The position numbers and the translations under genes are program-made. Positions 1 to 13,700 of a DNA stretch of 64,000 bases are shown here, piece after piece. The first letter of the stretch is position 1; every line of letters starts with the position of its first letter. Source of the stretch: Parachlorella kessleri (lineage: Eukaryota; Chlorophyta; Trebouxiophyceae; Chlorellales; Chlorellaceae); the NCBI GenBank assembly GCA_001598975.1, contig BBXU01000832.1, positions 1 through 64,000 of the forward strand, given 5' to 3'. A model generated the notes under the pieces. It did not search any database, had not been told where the DNA came from, and saw nothing but the letters and a program-made list of their open reading frames with translations.

Positions 1-156
1 ATGCTCATGGTTCAGGATGGAGTGCAGATAATAGCTCTTGGTTCTAGCTGCGGCAGCTTCTCTGAAAAGCACAGCCCAGGGTGGTTTGGGGTGAGCTGCA
101 GAGGATGATCTGCCTGCTCAATGGATCAGCATGTGCTCTATTTGTTATTGCTGTAG

Positions 157-3100
157 GCCGCAAATCAAGCTCAGCCGCGAGTTTGGGGCCGACGAGCTAG
201 AAAGGGTATTGGTCACAAGCGCGGGGGATGGAGGCTTGCTGGCGGACGTCCACATTGTGAGTTGACCGGCCACAACTGGGCTTAGTTGTTGGAACATGGC
301 AAAGGCTGCATGCTGGGGCATGCTTGGCTGCAAGCTGTTGTGATTTTGGGCCTCCTTCCATGCTTCTGACCTGCTGCAGTCCTGGCGGGGGTCTTTAAGA
401 GCTGTGTCGCCAGTCAGCTTGAATATCGCGGTGTTGCCGTCGCCCGTCCTGCGCCGCCCAGGAATTGCTTAGGTATCTTGATGTACCTTGGTGTGGGTGC
501 GGTGCAGGATCTGATGCGGGGAATCAGCCCCAAGAGCGACGTCAGCCCCGCCAACTGGGCGGTGCACCTGGCAAATAAGATCAAGTACCACTGGAAGACC
601 CTGTCGGGTACGTTATGCAAAGTCTGTTGAGTGCCTTCGCTTTTCTGCACCATTCACCACTTCCCTCCCGCTTTCTACGTTATACTTCTGAGTTACATTA
701 CTAATCCGCCAACTGCCAGCCTCCATAACCACACTGCCCGCCCGCTTGGGTCAGTGCACTCCACCATCCCACTTCAACACTTCCCGGCTGGACCCTGGAC
801 TGCCAGGCGCTTGCAGTTTTTTCTCTTCTCGTCCCTTGAAGTTCAGGGTGCATCTCTGTCTAAACAGTCTCCTGCCCATTATCAAGCGGCGCCTGCTGAC
901 TACAGCCCTCGGTGCACCCATACAGCTTGTCATGCCTGGACCCAAGTCAAGTTCTCAAACCCTAGACCCTCACAAAAAGGGGTTTGTAGTACCCCGTTGC
1001 CTTCCCATGCAGGCAACTACTCCAAGCATGTGTGCTTTGACAGCTTGGCGTTGGTATACATGTTTCGTTGAGCCTGACGAGTGTTTTGGACAGGTAGATG
1101 AAATGCAGAAAGAAACCGTAGTCGCCTGATGCTGCCTGACCTGGGAGCCTGCCTTGCCTGGCTTTTGCAGATGGCACCCCCTGCCCCTTCAAGCCGGAGA
1201 AGTACTTTGAGGCGGCAACCTACGCCATGCTGCCCTCTTCGCAGCGCGTCAAGGCGCTCAACTTCCTTTGCTCTATCCGGGCCGACAAGGAGGACATACA
1301 GGTAGACTGCCTTGGATTTGTTGGGGACCCTGCCAGCTAGGTGAACTCTTTTAGACTGCTGACTGGCGCACTACCTGAGCTGCAGAGGTGGCAAGAGTGC
1401 GTGCATGTGGCCTTGACAGATCAGGACGTGTCATGAGCTGGAGTCTGGGAAGGGGCTTTGCTGGCAGTAGGGACCGTCTGGTCGACCGTCGTGCTCCAAG
1501 AGCGGTCCCTATGGTTTGCTGGTGACGCGCCATGCTGTGCTATGCTTTGAGATACTGCAGGAGCGCATCCTGGCGTCGGAGAACAACCCCAAGCCCCCTG
1601 CACCCAAGCCACCTGCCCCCTTGCCACCGGCACGGCCTGCCCGGTCCACTCGAGCACAGGTGACCACTTTGTTGCCTGCTTCATGTGCTCTGTCTGGTTG
1701 CAAGCAGGCGCTGATGGGGTCGGATGGAAATGGCTTGCATTACAAACAATGCAGCTGGGACACCATACTGGCTACATATCTTCTTCCAGCGCTCGAGATG
1801 AGCAGCCTTATTTGGCTGCTGTTGTTGGGCAGTCACTTGCCCGTGATCCAGGAGACAACAACGGAGGACATGAACAGCACATCCCGTGAATCTTTCTTTG
1901 ACCTTTGCCGTTGACTCTATACTGCCACCTCCACCCCCGCACACACCCGCCACCACTACCACCACTTGGGCCTGCAGTCCCAGGCCATCATCCTGAGCTG
2001 CTGAATGGCAACCCCAGCAGCTGAATTGCCCACAACGTACCTCCCGCCTGCCCTGCAGTCCCAGGCCCCCACCTATGCTGGTTGTTGAAACCCTAGCAGA
2101 TAGGTTGGAGCATGTGCACCCTGCTATGTATCAGCGTACCGCCCCCCCTCCTGCCCTGCCCTGCCCTGCAGTCCCAGGCGCCCACTCCCGAGCCGGCCGA
2201 CGAGACGCTGGACAGCTTCCGCAGGGAGCCCACGGGTGTGGACGCCAGCGGCAACGCATACTACTTCTTCGACATGGCCGAGAGCATCGGTAAGGACCAA
2301 AAACCAGTTGGTATCTCGCCCTCTTGTGGGTGTCCCGCCACAGCGCCTTGTGTACTAAGCCACGGCCCTGGCGCTTCTTTGCACATAGCTTCCCCGCTGC
2401 CATATTATTGGATGTAAAGAGGTCCAGCACGACGTCCCAGGGAAGCAGCTTGTATTGCCAGCTGAACATGCACGGTACTGGCCGCGCCCCTGCTGCAGGT
2501 TTCCGGCTGTATCGGGAGATCCCCTATGACCTGATGTCGGCCAAGGAGCGGGAGGAGGCCGCCGCTGACGGGCCGGCGGATGGCGCCGGGGCTGCTGCCA
2601 TTGCCGCTGCCGAGGAAGCGCAGTCACGGAGGGTATGTGTCACAGCAGGTCGCATGCTGGGTGCCTGCGTCTTGCAGACTGGGTGGCATCCATTCGGCCT
2701 GCTATGGGTATTACCCAGTCAAGATTGGCGGGCTGGGCGCCGAATGGACGACGCTACGACGTTCCCACTGCTTTGCAAGTGCTCACTAGGCGTGGGGAGT
2801 AGGACTGCAGCGGTCCTGAAGTGGCTGCCTTTTCGTTGCCCATGTTGGAATTTGTATGTGCGTCTGGCGGGCACCTATGCCTGACCTCCCGCCGCCTCGC
2901 CATGACCGCACGCAGAGGGACCGCCGCCGCGGCCGCAAGCAGGCCTCGACGCGCAAGGGCGGCAGCCTGCAGCTTCCCAACCCGCCGGCAGCGGGGAAGT
3001 GGGAGCTGCTGGCCAGCACCCTGGAGGAGCTGCAGGTGTGGCTTTCGATGAGGAGTTCCCAGGGGAGTTGGTTGTTTTTAGGTGGATCATATAATTGAAC

Positions 3101-6100
3101 GGTCCCAAAGTGGGACCTGCTGGCCAGCACCCTGGAGGAGCTGCAGGTGGGGTTGTTTATGAGGCGTTCCCAGGGGAATTGGGGATTGCACACGTGAATT
3201 ACATACTTAATTTTTTTCCATTTTAGAGGTTCCATAGCCATCAGGTGGAGAGCTGGTAGCCAGCACCCTGGAGCAACTGCAGGTGGGGCTCTAAGGGAGC
3301 TTTCCCAGAATGTCACTGGGTTACCGGTGTGGATTATGTGACATAACCAGCCGCCAAGTGGGAGCTGCTTGCCACTCCCAAAAACAGTGCAGCAAATGTG
3401 GTGGCCACCGATACTGTTTGGTTCTTTCACCCTCTGCTGGCGTGCTGCTGCTCAAGCCTTGGTCAGAGGTGTGGTGGGTGCTGTGCTTATTGCAAACAGC
3501 ATGCTCAAGGCTCCACTCCATTGCTTCGCTGGCTGGCTGGCTGTAGGCGGTGGGGGAGCGGCTGTCACGCAGCCTCAAGCCACAGGACGGGGAGCTGGGC
3601 CAGCTCATCAGCGACAAGGTGACTCACAGACTCCGTCAGCAGCTGCTGGGCCCAATATTCAGCAGATCCGTAGGGGCTGCCGGAAGCTGCCACGGAACGC
3701 GTCGTAGGCCTTGTCAGGAGCTACGTAACCTTGGTTGCCTTGCATGCATGGTGAGCACTGACCTTTGAACTTTACATAGCTGTACATTGCATCCCTCTGC
3801 TCCCCTGCAGGCGGCCCGTCTGGTCACCGACCTGCAGAGCCGGCAGGAGGCCGAGGAGCGGCGGCTCAAGGCAGAGCGCCGCGTGCAGAAGAAGCTTGGC
3901 GTGGACGTTGCTGCCGAGTTTGGCAGGTGGGTGCGGGCCGACCAAAGTTAAGCAAGTGTGTGTTGCAGTGCAGGATTTGTAAGGGGTGCCTAGGTGCGGG
4001 TGAAAAAGTCATGGTGCGTTGCGGCAGCCGGTTTGGACAGGCGGACATTCCCAGCCTGTGTTTGCTCGGTTTGGGTTTGGGGGGCCCGTTAGGCTGCGCA
4101 GTATCAGTAGTAGCGGTTGGCCATTTCCATAGTAGCAAATGACTTTGGCTGAGCAGTCAACGAGGTCGGCAATGGCAGCAGCTGGATCCATTATGTGCTA
4201 GACAGAGCGGCTAGACTTTCTCGTCCGAACCAAACAAAACAACCGAACTTTTTAAATAGTGCCCATTTTGTATCCAACTGGCTGAATGCCTGTGCAATGC
4301 GGGACACGTGGCGACGCTTGGTAGGATAGACCTTTGGTTGTGCTTTTGTTGGTTTCCCCGTCCGGACGGGGTGGTGCATGCCATTACTTGGTACTTGGAT
4401 CTTGGTTTGTGGGCATAGTACATCCTGGCTTTTTGTTGGCCCCACCTGGGGGACTCACGGCAGAATGGTCAGGTGGCGGTACGCTGTTAGACTAGACTAG
4501 ACCATTTTGTATGGCTTCTGTGTCAGCATGGCCGTATGGGATGCATTCCGGCATTATGCTGGGGGGGCACCTGTTTTGCTGATGCTGTGGCAAGCAATCA
4601 CATGCTTATTTGACTGAGGTAAGCTTGGCTTGCCCTGCCCGTTCTCTGCAGAGCTCGACGGGAGAGGCGGAATATCAACTATGCCTTCACTGACTACGAT
4701 GACGTCATCCGGTCTGCCATCAAGCGCTCTGCGCGTGACTCGCCCGAGGAGCTCAGCGGCAGGCGCCGACGGGTAGGTGTTGGTAGTAACGCTGCCATTG
4801 TTTGTGCTTGTGTTTGCTTATTTGTATGTGTTTGGTTATTTATAAAATTTACTGTTACAGTGCTGCTGACGGGCAGTTGCGTTGGTGTTTGATAGCCACG
4901 TTCATGTTTGGCCGGTGGTGTGTGATGTGCTGCTGGGTGTTCTGGTGTTAGTGCCGTCCCGGCCTGTTCTTGCTGGTTGTGTGCGATGACTTGGGTAAGG
5001 GTTTGGGTCAGTTAACACATGCATGCAACTCTTGCCCTTCAGGACGAACAGGTCGCTGAGGCAAGACTTCATAACCATGCATGTGCATGTTGTTATGCAG
5101 AACAACTCGCCCCCAAGGTATGATCCAATACTAGAGGCACAAAGGGGGCTCCGCCGCGGCCGCTCAGCCGCCGCCATCCATGAGTGAGTTGACATGACTG
5201 CCTGGATGTTTGATGAAGATCCTGAATTGTTGTGTTGGGAGCTTAGGGACGCAGCAGTGCATATTTGCCTCCTGTCTCCACCTCAGGGCAAGCTTGTGAG
5301 ACTCATGCATCCCCTAGGTTTTCTGGCATTCTTTGCATGTGTCCTCGGTTATAGCTGCGGACACACTTAGCCTCGCACTTGGTGCGTTGGCAGCGGTTGC
5401 TATTTCCCGTGGGCCTGGCGGCAACTCCTGCTTGCGCTGCTTCTTGCTTGGCGCAGGGAGGTCCTGCCAGGTGATCTGAACGAGCGGCAGCTGCGGCTGA
5501 TGGCCCGCAGTCGCAGCGCCAGCGGCGTGGCAGAGCTGCAGCAGGCAGCGGAGGAGGACGCTGCTGAGGCGGCTGCTGCTGCGGCAGGGCACGATGTAGC
5601 CGGTGGTGGTGACAGGGAGGCCGGAGGCGCATGGGATGCTGTTGCTGAGCAGGAGGAGGAGGAGGAGGCAGCACAGCATGCACAGCAGCTGGACAGAAGA
5701 GATGCTGGTGTGCCGCAGCAGCAAGCTGCTCCTAACCAGTGGGCACATCAGCAGGTGACAGGTGGGTATGCTTATCCAGCAAAGCGGGCACACCAGCCAT
5801 ACCCGCCGGGGCAGTATGCTGACCTGTATGGTCAGCCGTATGTGCAGCAGCGCTTTGCCCACCAGCAGCAACAAGAGGGCAGGCAGGGCTATCAACCCCA
5901 GCAGCAGCAGCAGCAGCACACGATGCCAGGGCAGCAAGAGCAGTACCTGCAGCACGCTGGTGCCTCTGCAGCTGGTCCAGGCGGCTACCCTGCCTTGGCT
6001 GGTGCGCACAGTGGCTTTACGGGGTTGCCGGGCGAGACGGCCTTCCATCAGCAGCCACCTGTGCAGGAAGGCTACGGCTTCCAACAGGTTGGTGTGATAT

Positions 6101-6559
6101 GAGGAAGGTTAGAGCCGTGTGTGCGTTTATGCAACTCTTTAAGATATGTGGGGAGGGGCTGCAGCTATGAGACCGCGGCCTTGAGGGTAGCTGAACCTGT
6201 GACAGTCTACTATCTTATTCTGCCAAAGCACTGGTGAAGGGGTCTATGGTATTGATCAATTGTGACGTCGAGAAACTTCCTTGAAGTGCGCTTTGCAGGC
6301 TTACCCCGGTCCGGCTGCGGGCCAACAGCAATACTACCACCACCAGCAGCAGCAGCAGCAGCTTTATCAGCAGCCAACCGGGGCAGCCACGGCATGGCAG
6401 CAGGCCCAGCAGCAGCAGCAGCGGGCGTCAGGTGGCAGGCGCTCCGCGCCCAAGAAGAAGAAGACGACATACTACGATGACTACGCTGACCTGGATGAGG
6501 AGGAAAGCGCGGAAGAGGAGCAGGTTTCGGATGATGACTATGACCCAAGGAGAGGCTAG
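157..6559 (+). CDS. DDT-domain chromatin-remodelling protein (CECR2/DDR4-like), 5' end missing
   Basis: Likely a nuclear DDT/WHIM-type subunit that partners an ISWI-class remodeller. Exons read: 157-256, 508-607, 1171-1301, 1561-1659, 2172-2289, 2499-2632, 2916-3035, 3547-3618, 3811-3926, 4652-4772, 5043-5060 (probable, GC donor), 5101-5183, 5457-6087, 6299-6559, stop TAG. The first two exons carry the DDT core (REFGADELE, then NWAVHLANKIKYHW). Exons 5-6 give the block GVDASGNAYYFFD followed by FRLYRE, the hallmark of this family. The exon at 4652 has NYAFTDYDDVIRSAIK, similar to the C-terminal motif of plant DDR4-type proteins. The C-terminus is Gln-rich with polyQ runs, then a KKKK patch and an acidic tail. 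The first exon enters mid-codon, so the start lies left of the window. A tiny exon may be missing between 256 and 508. Family assignment is firm; the exact complex is inferred. Confidence 0.8.
1971..2192 (+). repeat. three tandem copies of an exon 5' edge (DDT gene)
   Basis: The real exon start (acceptor then TCCCAGGCGCCCAC, from 2172) is preceded by two degenerate copies: cctgcagtcccaggcc at 1971 and cctgcagtcccaggcccccac at about 2051. Each keeps the pyrimidine tract, the CAG acceptor and the first exon bases. The stretch after each copy (ctgctg...agcag at 1998-2020 and gttgttg...agcag at 2082-2098) is also alike. The two upstream copies soon hit stops, so they are probably decoy acceptors in the intron. 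Confidence 0.75.
2999..3380 (+). repeat. four tandem copies of an exon 3' edge plus donor (DDT gene)
   Basis: The exon ending at 3035 (WELLASTLEELQ then a GTGTGG donor) and about 35 bases of following intron recur at about 3109-3182, 3244-3310 and, weakly, 3358-3380. Copies 2 and 3 keep the CTGCAG|GTGGGG junction and the ttcccagggga or similar downstream block; copy 3 has an in-frame TAG and copy 4 is only the first 20 bases. Spacing is about 110-135 bases. All extra copies lie inside the intron before the exon at 3547. Confidence 0.8.
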
Positions 6560-7729
6560 CGAGGATAAGAAGTTTGGAAGCTTAGGCTAGGGACTGAGGG
6601 GTTTGTTGGACAGTTACACTGCTCAGTTGTACCTCTGCTGTCTCGCTTCTGCTATAAAGAGCACTGAAGTTGGTGCGCTTGTTGCGGAGTGGCTGGGCCA
6701 AGCTGCGTTGCCGCAGCCCAGGCGTGCTCGCCCGGGCTTTTAAGGTGATTTGCACTGGCAGCTGCATGGTAGTTGAATATGAAGCGCTGCAAATGTAACA
6801 TTGGTGTGCGTTGTTTGACGGCTGTTGTCAAGTACTCTGATGCTGACGGGGCGTGAGTAGCACTGCCAGCTCTCAAGCAAGTTAGGCTAAGGCCACCTCC
6901 GCTAGGCCAGCTGATCGACCCATACACCACACTCTGACAGCAATATCCAGACCAGCTCTCACACCTGTTCGCAATACCTGCCACCCATGCTAAATAGCCA
7001 CACCCTGTTCCCCGGAGGCCTGTGGTCGGGGCTAAGCGTCTAACTGTCATTAAGGTTTTGTGTATGCACAGCCTGTACCAACCTGTAGGAGCCAGGCGCA
7101 GTAGGCTATGTACTCCACAGTGTGGAGGACTCGGAGTCAGTCAGTTTCGAGCCAAAAGGAAGGCAAGTAACCACAGGCTGCAAAAGGACAAGCCTCTGGA
7201 GCCCTACCCAGGCGCTGAGGTGGAATGACCGGTTCAAAGGGACCCACCATGCTACTAGCAGCGATATGCACAGAAAACACCGGTCAGCTGGTGACAGACC
7301 AGTCAAAACCCCTCATATAACCAATGTCAGGTTTTGAGGTCCCAGGGACTGTGTGATGGCTGTTTTTCGTCAAAGCTCTAAGCACTACAGGCTGATCATG
7401 AGATGCCAAACCCAGGCCCGAACGTATTTTGAAAGTGCACCGGCTTTCACCGCGATTGGCAATATATTGTGTATTGCAAACACCTTCATAAGGGGTGCGT
7501 TGTGAAAGCGGGAGTTGCCTGTCCTGAGAGTTGTCCTGCATGCCAAAGGACGGTCGACTCCGGCACTCTCACCCTTCTTGCAACCTCTGTTATCCGTGGT
7601 CATCTACTGCGACCTCCAGGTGCCTTGAGTTGCGCCGATCGCTGCCCCAACCAACCCCGGGTGGATCTCGCGTCGCGTTCAAGCCGGTGACCAGCGCCCT
7701 TCCAGCCGGACTAGGAGCTTTAGCTAAGC
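6560..7729. other. intergenic: DDT gene 3' flank and Rab 5' flank
   Basis: No coding exon is supported here. A TGTAA element at 6794-6798, 235 bases after the DDT stop, is a likely polyadenylation signal. The remainder should hold the Rab promoter and 5' leader; no clear TATA box was seen. Confidence 0.5.
6794..6798 (+). terminator. TGTAA polyadenylation element, DDT gene
   Basis: Chlorophyte-type signal 235 bases after the stop codon. Confidence 0.45.
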
Positions 7730-10070
<2,341 letters not shown>

Positions 10071-10769
10071 GGAGTACCGGTCCTGGTAGCGGCACCGCCG
10101 GCATGACGGAGCTAGGTTTGAGAGGAAGCAGGTGCAGGACTTGCACACACACGTGTGTGTAGGGGGTTACACGCTGATGCCATAAGGCGTGCTTGCTTGC
10201 TTGAGGCAGTGTGCAGTACTTGTCCGAGGCAATATAGACAGGTCAGGTTGAGCCGTGACAAGAAACTACCTTCTAGTCGGTAATGTGTAAGCGGCAATAT
10301 GCTACGACAATGTATTGTAAAACGCAGACTAAGAGCTAGACTGTGAACGCAACCATTTCAAGCAAGTACACACTAACAGTAGATGCAACGCAAGCAGGGG
10401 TGAAATATAGCAAGATGGTTCAGCAAAGAGGTTTGCTGAGTAAGCAAAGCAGAGCTAGCCAAGAGCTTTGCATGACTGAAGGACTACCGCACATTCTACA
10501 AAAAAATTACAGAAAGTATCGGTTTAAGGATCAGGATGTGTCTAGTAGGCACACTACTGGGGATGGTATACTGAAGAAGGCAGAGCTTCCTATGCACAAG
10601 GCAATGTTGCACATGCAGTCAGTGACGCTATAGCTGCTAGAATGAGCAAGTATCGAAGTAGCCAGTAATAAGGCGAAGCTGCACCAAATGCTAGCCACGC
10701 TCACTGCATTATGCACTTGACCGTCACTTGTCCGCCGGATATGCATATGGGATTTCACGCACGCTGCTG
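10071..10769. other. convergent intergenic region
   Basis: Holds the Rab 3' UTR (TGTAA at 10286-10290 and 10316-10320) and the 3' UTR of the leftward coiled-coil gene (reverse-strand TGTAA at 10507-10511). The A-rich short reading frame at 10343-10633 has no recognisable protein character. Nothing else is supported. Confidence 0.5.
10286..10320 (+). terminator. two TGTAA polyadenylation elements, Rab gene
   Basis: TGTAA at 10286-10290 and again at 10316-10320, 216-250 bases after the stop. Confidence 0.55.
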
Positions 10770-13700
10770 TCATGCCTGCCGAGATGGGGGGCGCCGCTGC
10801 CTGCTGGACAGCCCATGTAAGACCAACTCCCCTATGGCCTTGGCTCGGCTCAGCGGCCGGGGCGGCCACCAGCCACTGTGCCTTTCATGCTGCGCCTGCT
10901 GGCCCCTCAGCATCGGCAAGAGAGCCAGCCACAGCGCCAACCCCACCAAGCCAGTGCCAGAGGCCGCCGCCGCGGCGCTGAGCCGGTTGAAGAGAAGCAG
11001 GTTGAAGGGGCGCAGCAGCCACAGCGTGACGTTGGCGCACAGCAGGCGCAGCGGTGGGGGCAGTAGCCAGTGCACCCACCAATAGCGGGCAAGCCACTGA
11101 GCGGCATGGGCACGAGGCAGGAGCAGGCCTGTAAGCAGTGGCCAGTACAGCAAGCGGTGAAAGCTCCCAACCTTACACAAGGCACAGTTTTTTACGGTCT
11201 GGATGTATTTTCCGTGGCAGCCAGCGATCACAAGGCGGCCTGACTCCTGAATGCACGTATTCACAGCGGGACCCCAGAACAGCTTCCTGGCGGCGAGCTA
11301 CGATGCCATGATACATTTTGGGGTACATGCACGGTCAACATCATGCTACACAGACAGTAGAAGGACCTTGCGCACCTCCATCATCCCTGTGGAAGTAGGG
11401 CAATGGGCTCGCTGTGCCATGCTCTGCTGGTCGGCCATTTGCAGGCTGGTAGCAAAGCCTGCCTGCTGCCAAATGCAGCGGGCTGCTGCTTTGCGCTGCA
11501 GCGTGGGAGCCTTGTTGTTCCCCAGGAGATGAGGGACCCCACAGCCAAGCTTCCTCTTCATGAGTTTGAACCCCCCTGTCCACCCATGCCCGCCCAGCGG
11601 CAGCGCCGGTGGCCGCGGTGAAAACCCAGCATTCACTTACAGATGCAGGACTTGGGGCTGGTGCCACAGGTACCACCGCTGCCACTGCCGCTGCTGCTGG
11701 TGGTGAGCTTACTGGGGTTAACCAGTCAGCCATCAGTGGCGGCCCTCCTGGCACTGCATCTGTGACAGGTGGTGAGGTGCTGGCTTGGCAAGGCTCCAGT
11801 GCCTTCTTGAGCAGCTCCCGGACGGGCGGTGAGGAGCCACCCAGGCGTTGTGGCAGGCCTGCAGCGGGACATTCAAGCCACCGACAAGGTCATTGAGGCG
11901 GTTTGCACGTAATTCTGCCAAAGCAGGCGAACAACCATCCTAAACAGCCAGAACACATCCCGCCACCTCCAACTTTCTGAACACTTACGCTTAGGTCGTA
12001 GGGTGAAGGCATGCCCGGGCCCTGTGCCCACCAAATGCCGGGCTGCGCTGTGCCAAGGCGTACACTTACCCAATGAGCTTGGCTTCCAGCCGCTCTGAGC
12101 AGGGCTGTTGTGGCTGGCAGGCTCCCCCTGACTGCTCTCCGCTTCTGCTGCCTGCCAGCCGCTGGGGCTTCCTGCTACGGACCCCCCAAAACGCCGGGAC
12201 AGGTCAGACCTTGAGGAGGTGGAAGGTGTACTACTAGAGGACTTGCGGCTGGCTGGGCTCTGTTCAGGGCTAGGCTGTGTGGGAGGCCAGGAGCATGAGC
12301 CGGCATACGGGCTGCTGCCGGCGCTGCTGGCAGCAGCCTGCTGGCCTGCTGACGTGGGTGTGCCCCGACAAGCGGGACTGAGTGGCTTGCGGCCAGCCAC
12401 TGCTATGCCATGGGGTGACGACCAGGGGGCAGTGGTGGCCGTCTCTCGGATGGGAGACAGGCCTTGGCCTAGCCCGAGGACTGGCTTGACTGGGGAGTGG
12501 CCCGCAGTGCTACTGGCTGAGTCCTCCTTCTCTAGCTGCACCTTGGGAGACGCCGGCTGGGGCAGGGCCAGCTCAGGCGCACGTTCAAGCAAGGAGCCCG
12601 GCTGCTGCTGCTGATCCTTCTGTCGCTGCTGCTGCTGCTGCTGCTGTTGTTGTTCGTTTTCCTGCTGCCAGTGGTGCTGGCGGGTGGGCTCAGGCGTCCG
12701 CGACAGCTGTGAGGGAGCCCTGGTAGGTGCTTTGCTGGGGCTGCAGCTCTCCAGATCATCAAGGGCAGGTGCTGGCTGAGCAAGCCCAGCGTGTCCAGCA
12801 GGAGCAGCGCCAGGGGTGGCAGCAAGGGAAGCAGCAGCAGCGGGGGCAGCGCCCCCCCGCCGTACTGGGCTGGCCGTGCGGCTGCCGCTGCCGCTGAACC
12901 TGGTGTTGAGGGCTGCCAGCCGTGATCGCAGGGCCTGCAACGAGGATGAGACACACGGAATACAAAGGGGAGGTCAACACACTTCCGACTTGACAACGGC
13001 AGGAGGAGCAGCTACGGCATCCCCTAGTTGTCCGCGTGCACAACTGCAGACTCGATGTGCCACCCAGCCCACATGCCAGCACGTGTTTCGCCCAATGCGC
13101 ATAAGCTGTACAGCTGCTGCCAGGATACCCACCGACTGTCTGGCGGCCTTGCCAACTGTATCTCCCACGGCATTGAACCCTTGCCGCTGGTCCTTGCCTC
13201 GAGACTCCTCCAGCAAAGTTACCACCTGCCACAAAAGTACGGAGGCAGTAAGTGATGATTCTTTCACGACGCACTGGCCCCTGTGTTGCGAAAGGTGCAG
13301 CCTTAGAGGCTGCAGCTTGACCGCGAGGTGCACAGCGTGTCCAATCACCATAGAAGCCCACACACAAGGCTGGCAGAGATGCAATGATAACACTTCCTGG
13401 CATCCCCCCAGCACATACAGCTTCTGACCCGGAGGCATCTAATGTCCCTAGGCGCACTGAGCACGCGTGGGTATCCCCCCACTACTCGCCTCTAACAGCT
13501 GTTGGCCGGAGGCATCTGATGCCCCTAGATGCAAAGGATCACGCTTTAGCATCCCCTCACCTCTAACAGCTGTTGGCCGGAGGCATCTGATGCCTTGGGT
13601 GACTTGGAGGGACGCAGGGCCGAGGTGGCGCGCTGCTCAGCCTGCATCAGCTGCGTCCAGATCTCCCCGAGCTTGAGCTTCTGCATGGGCACAAGAAAGG

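Noticed and set aside
5314..6084. 256-codon open frame on the minus strand
   Set aside because: It is antisense to the Gln-rich last exons of the DDT gene; leucine runs are the mirror of CAG codons.
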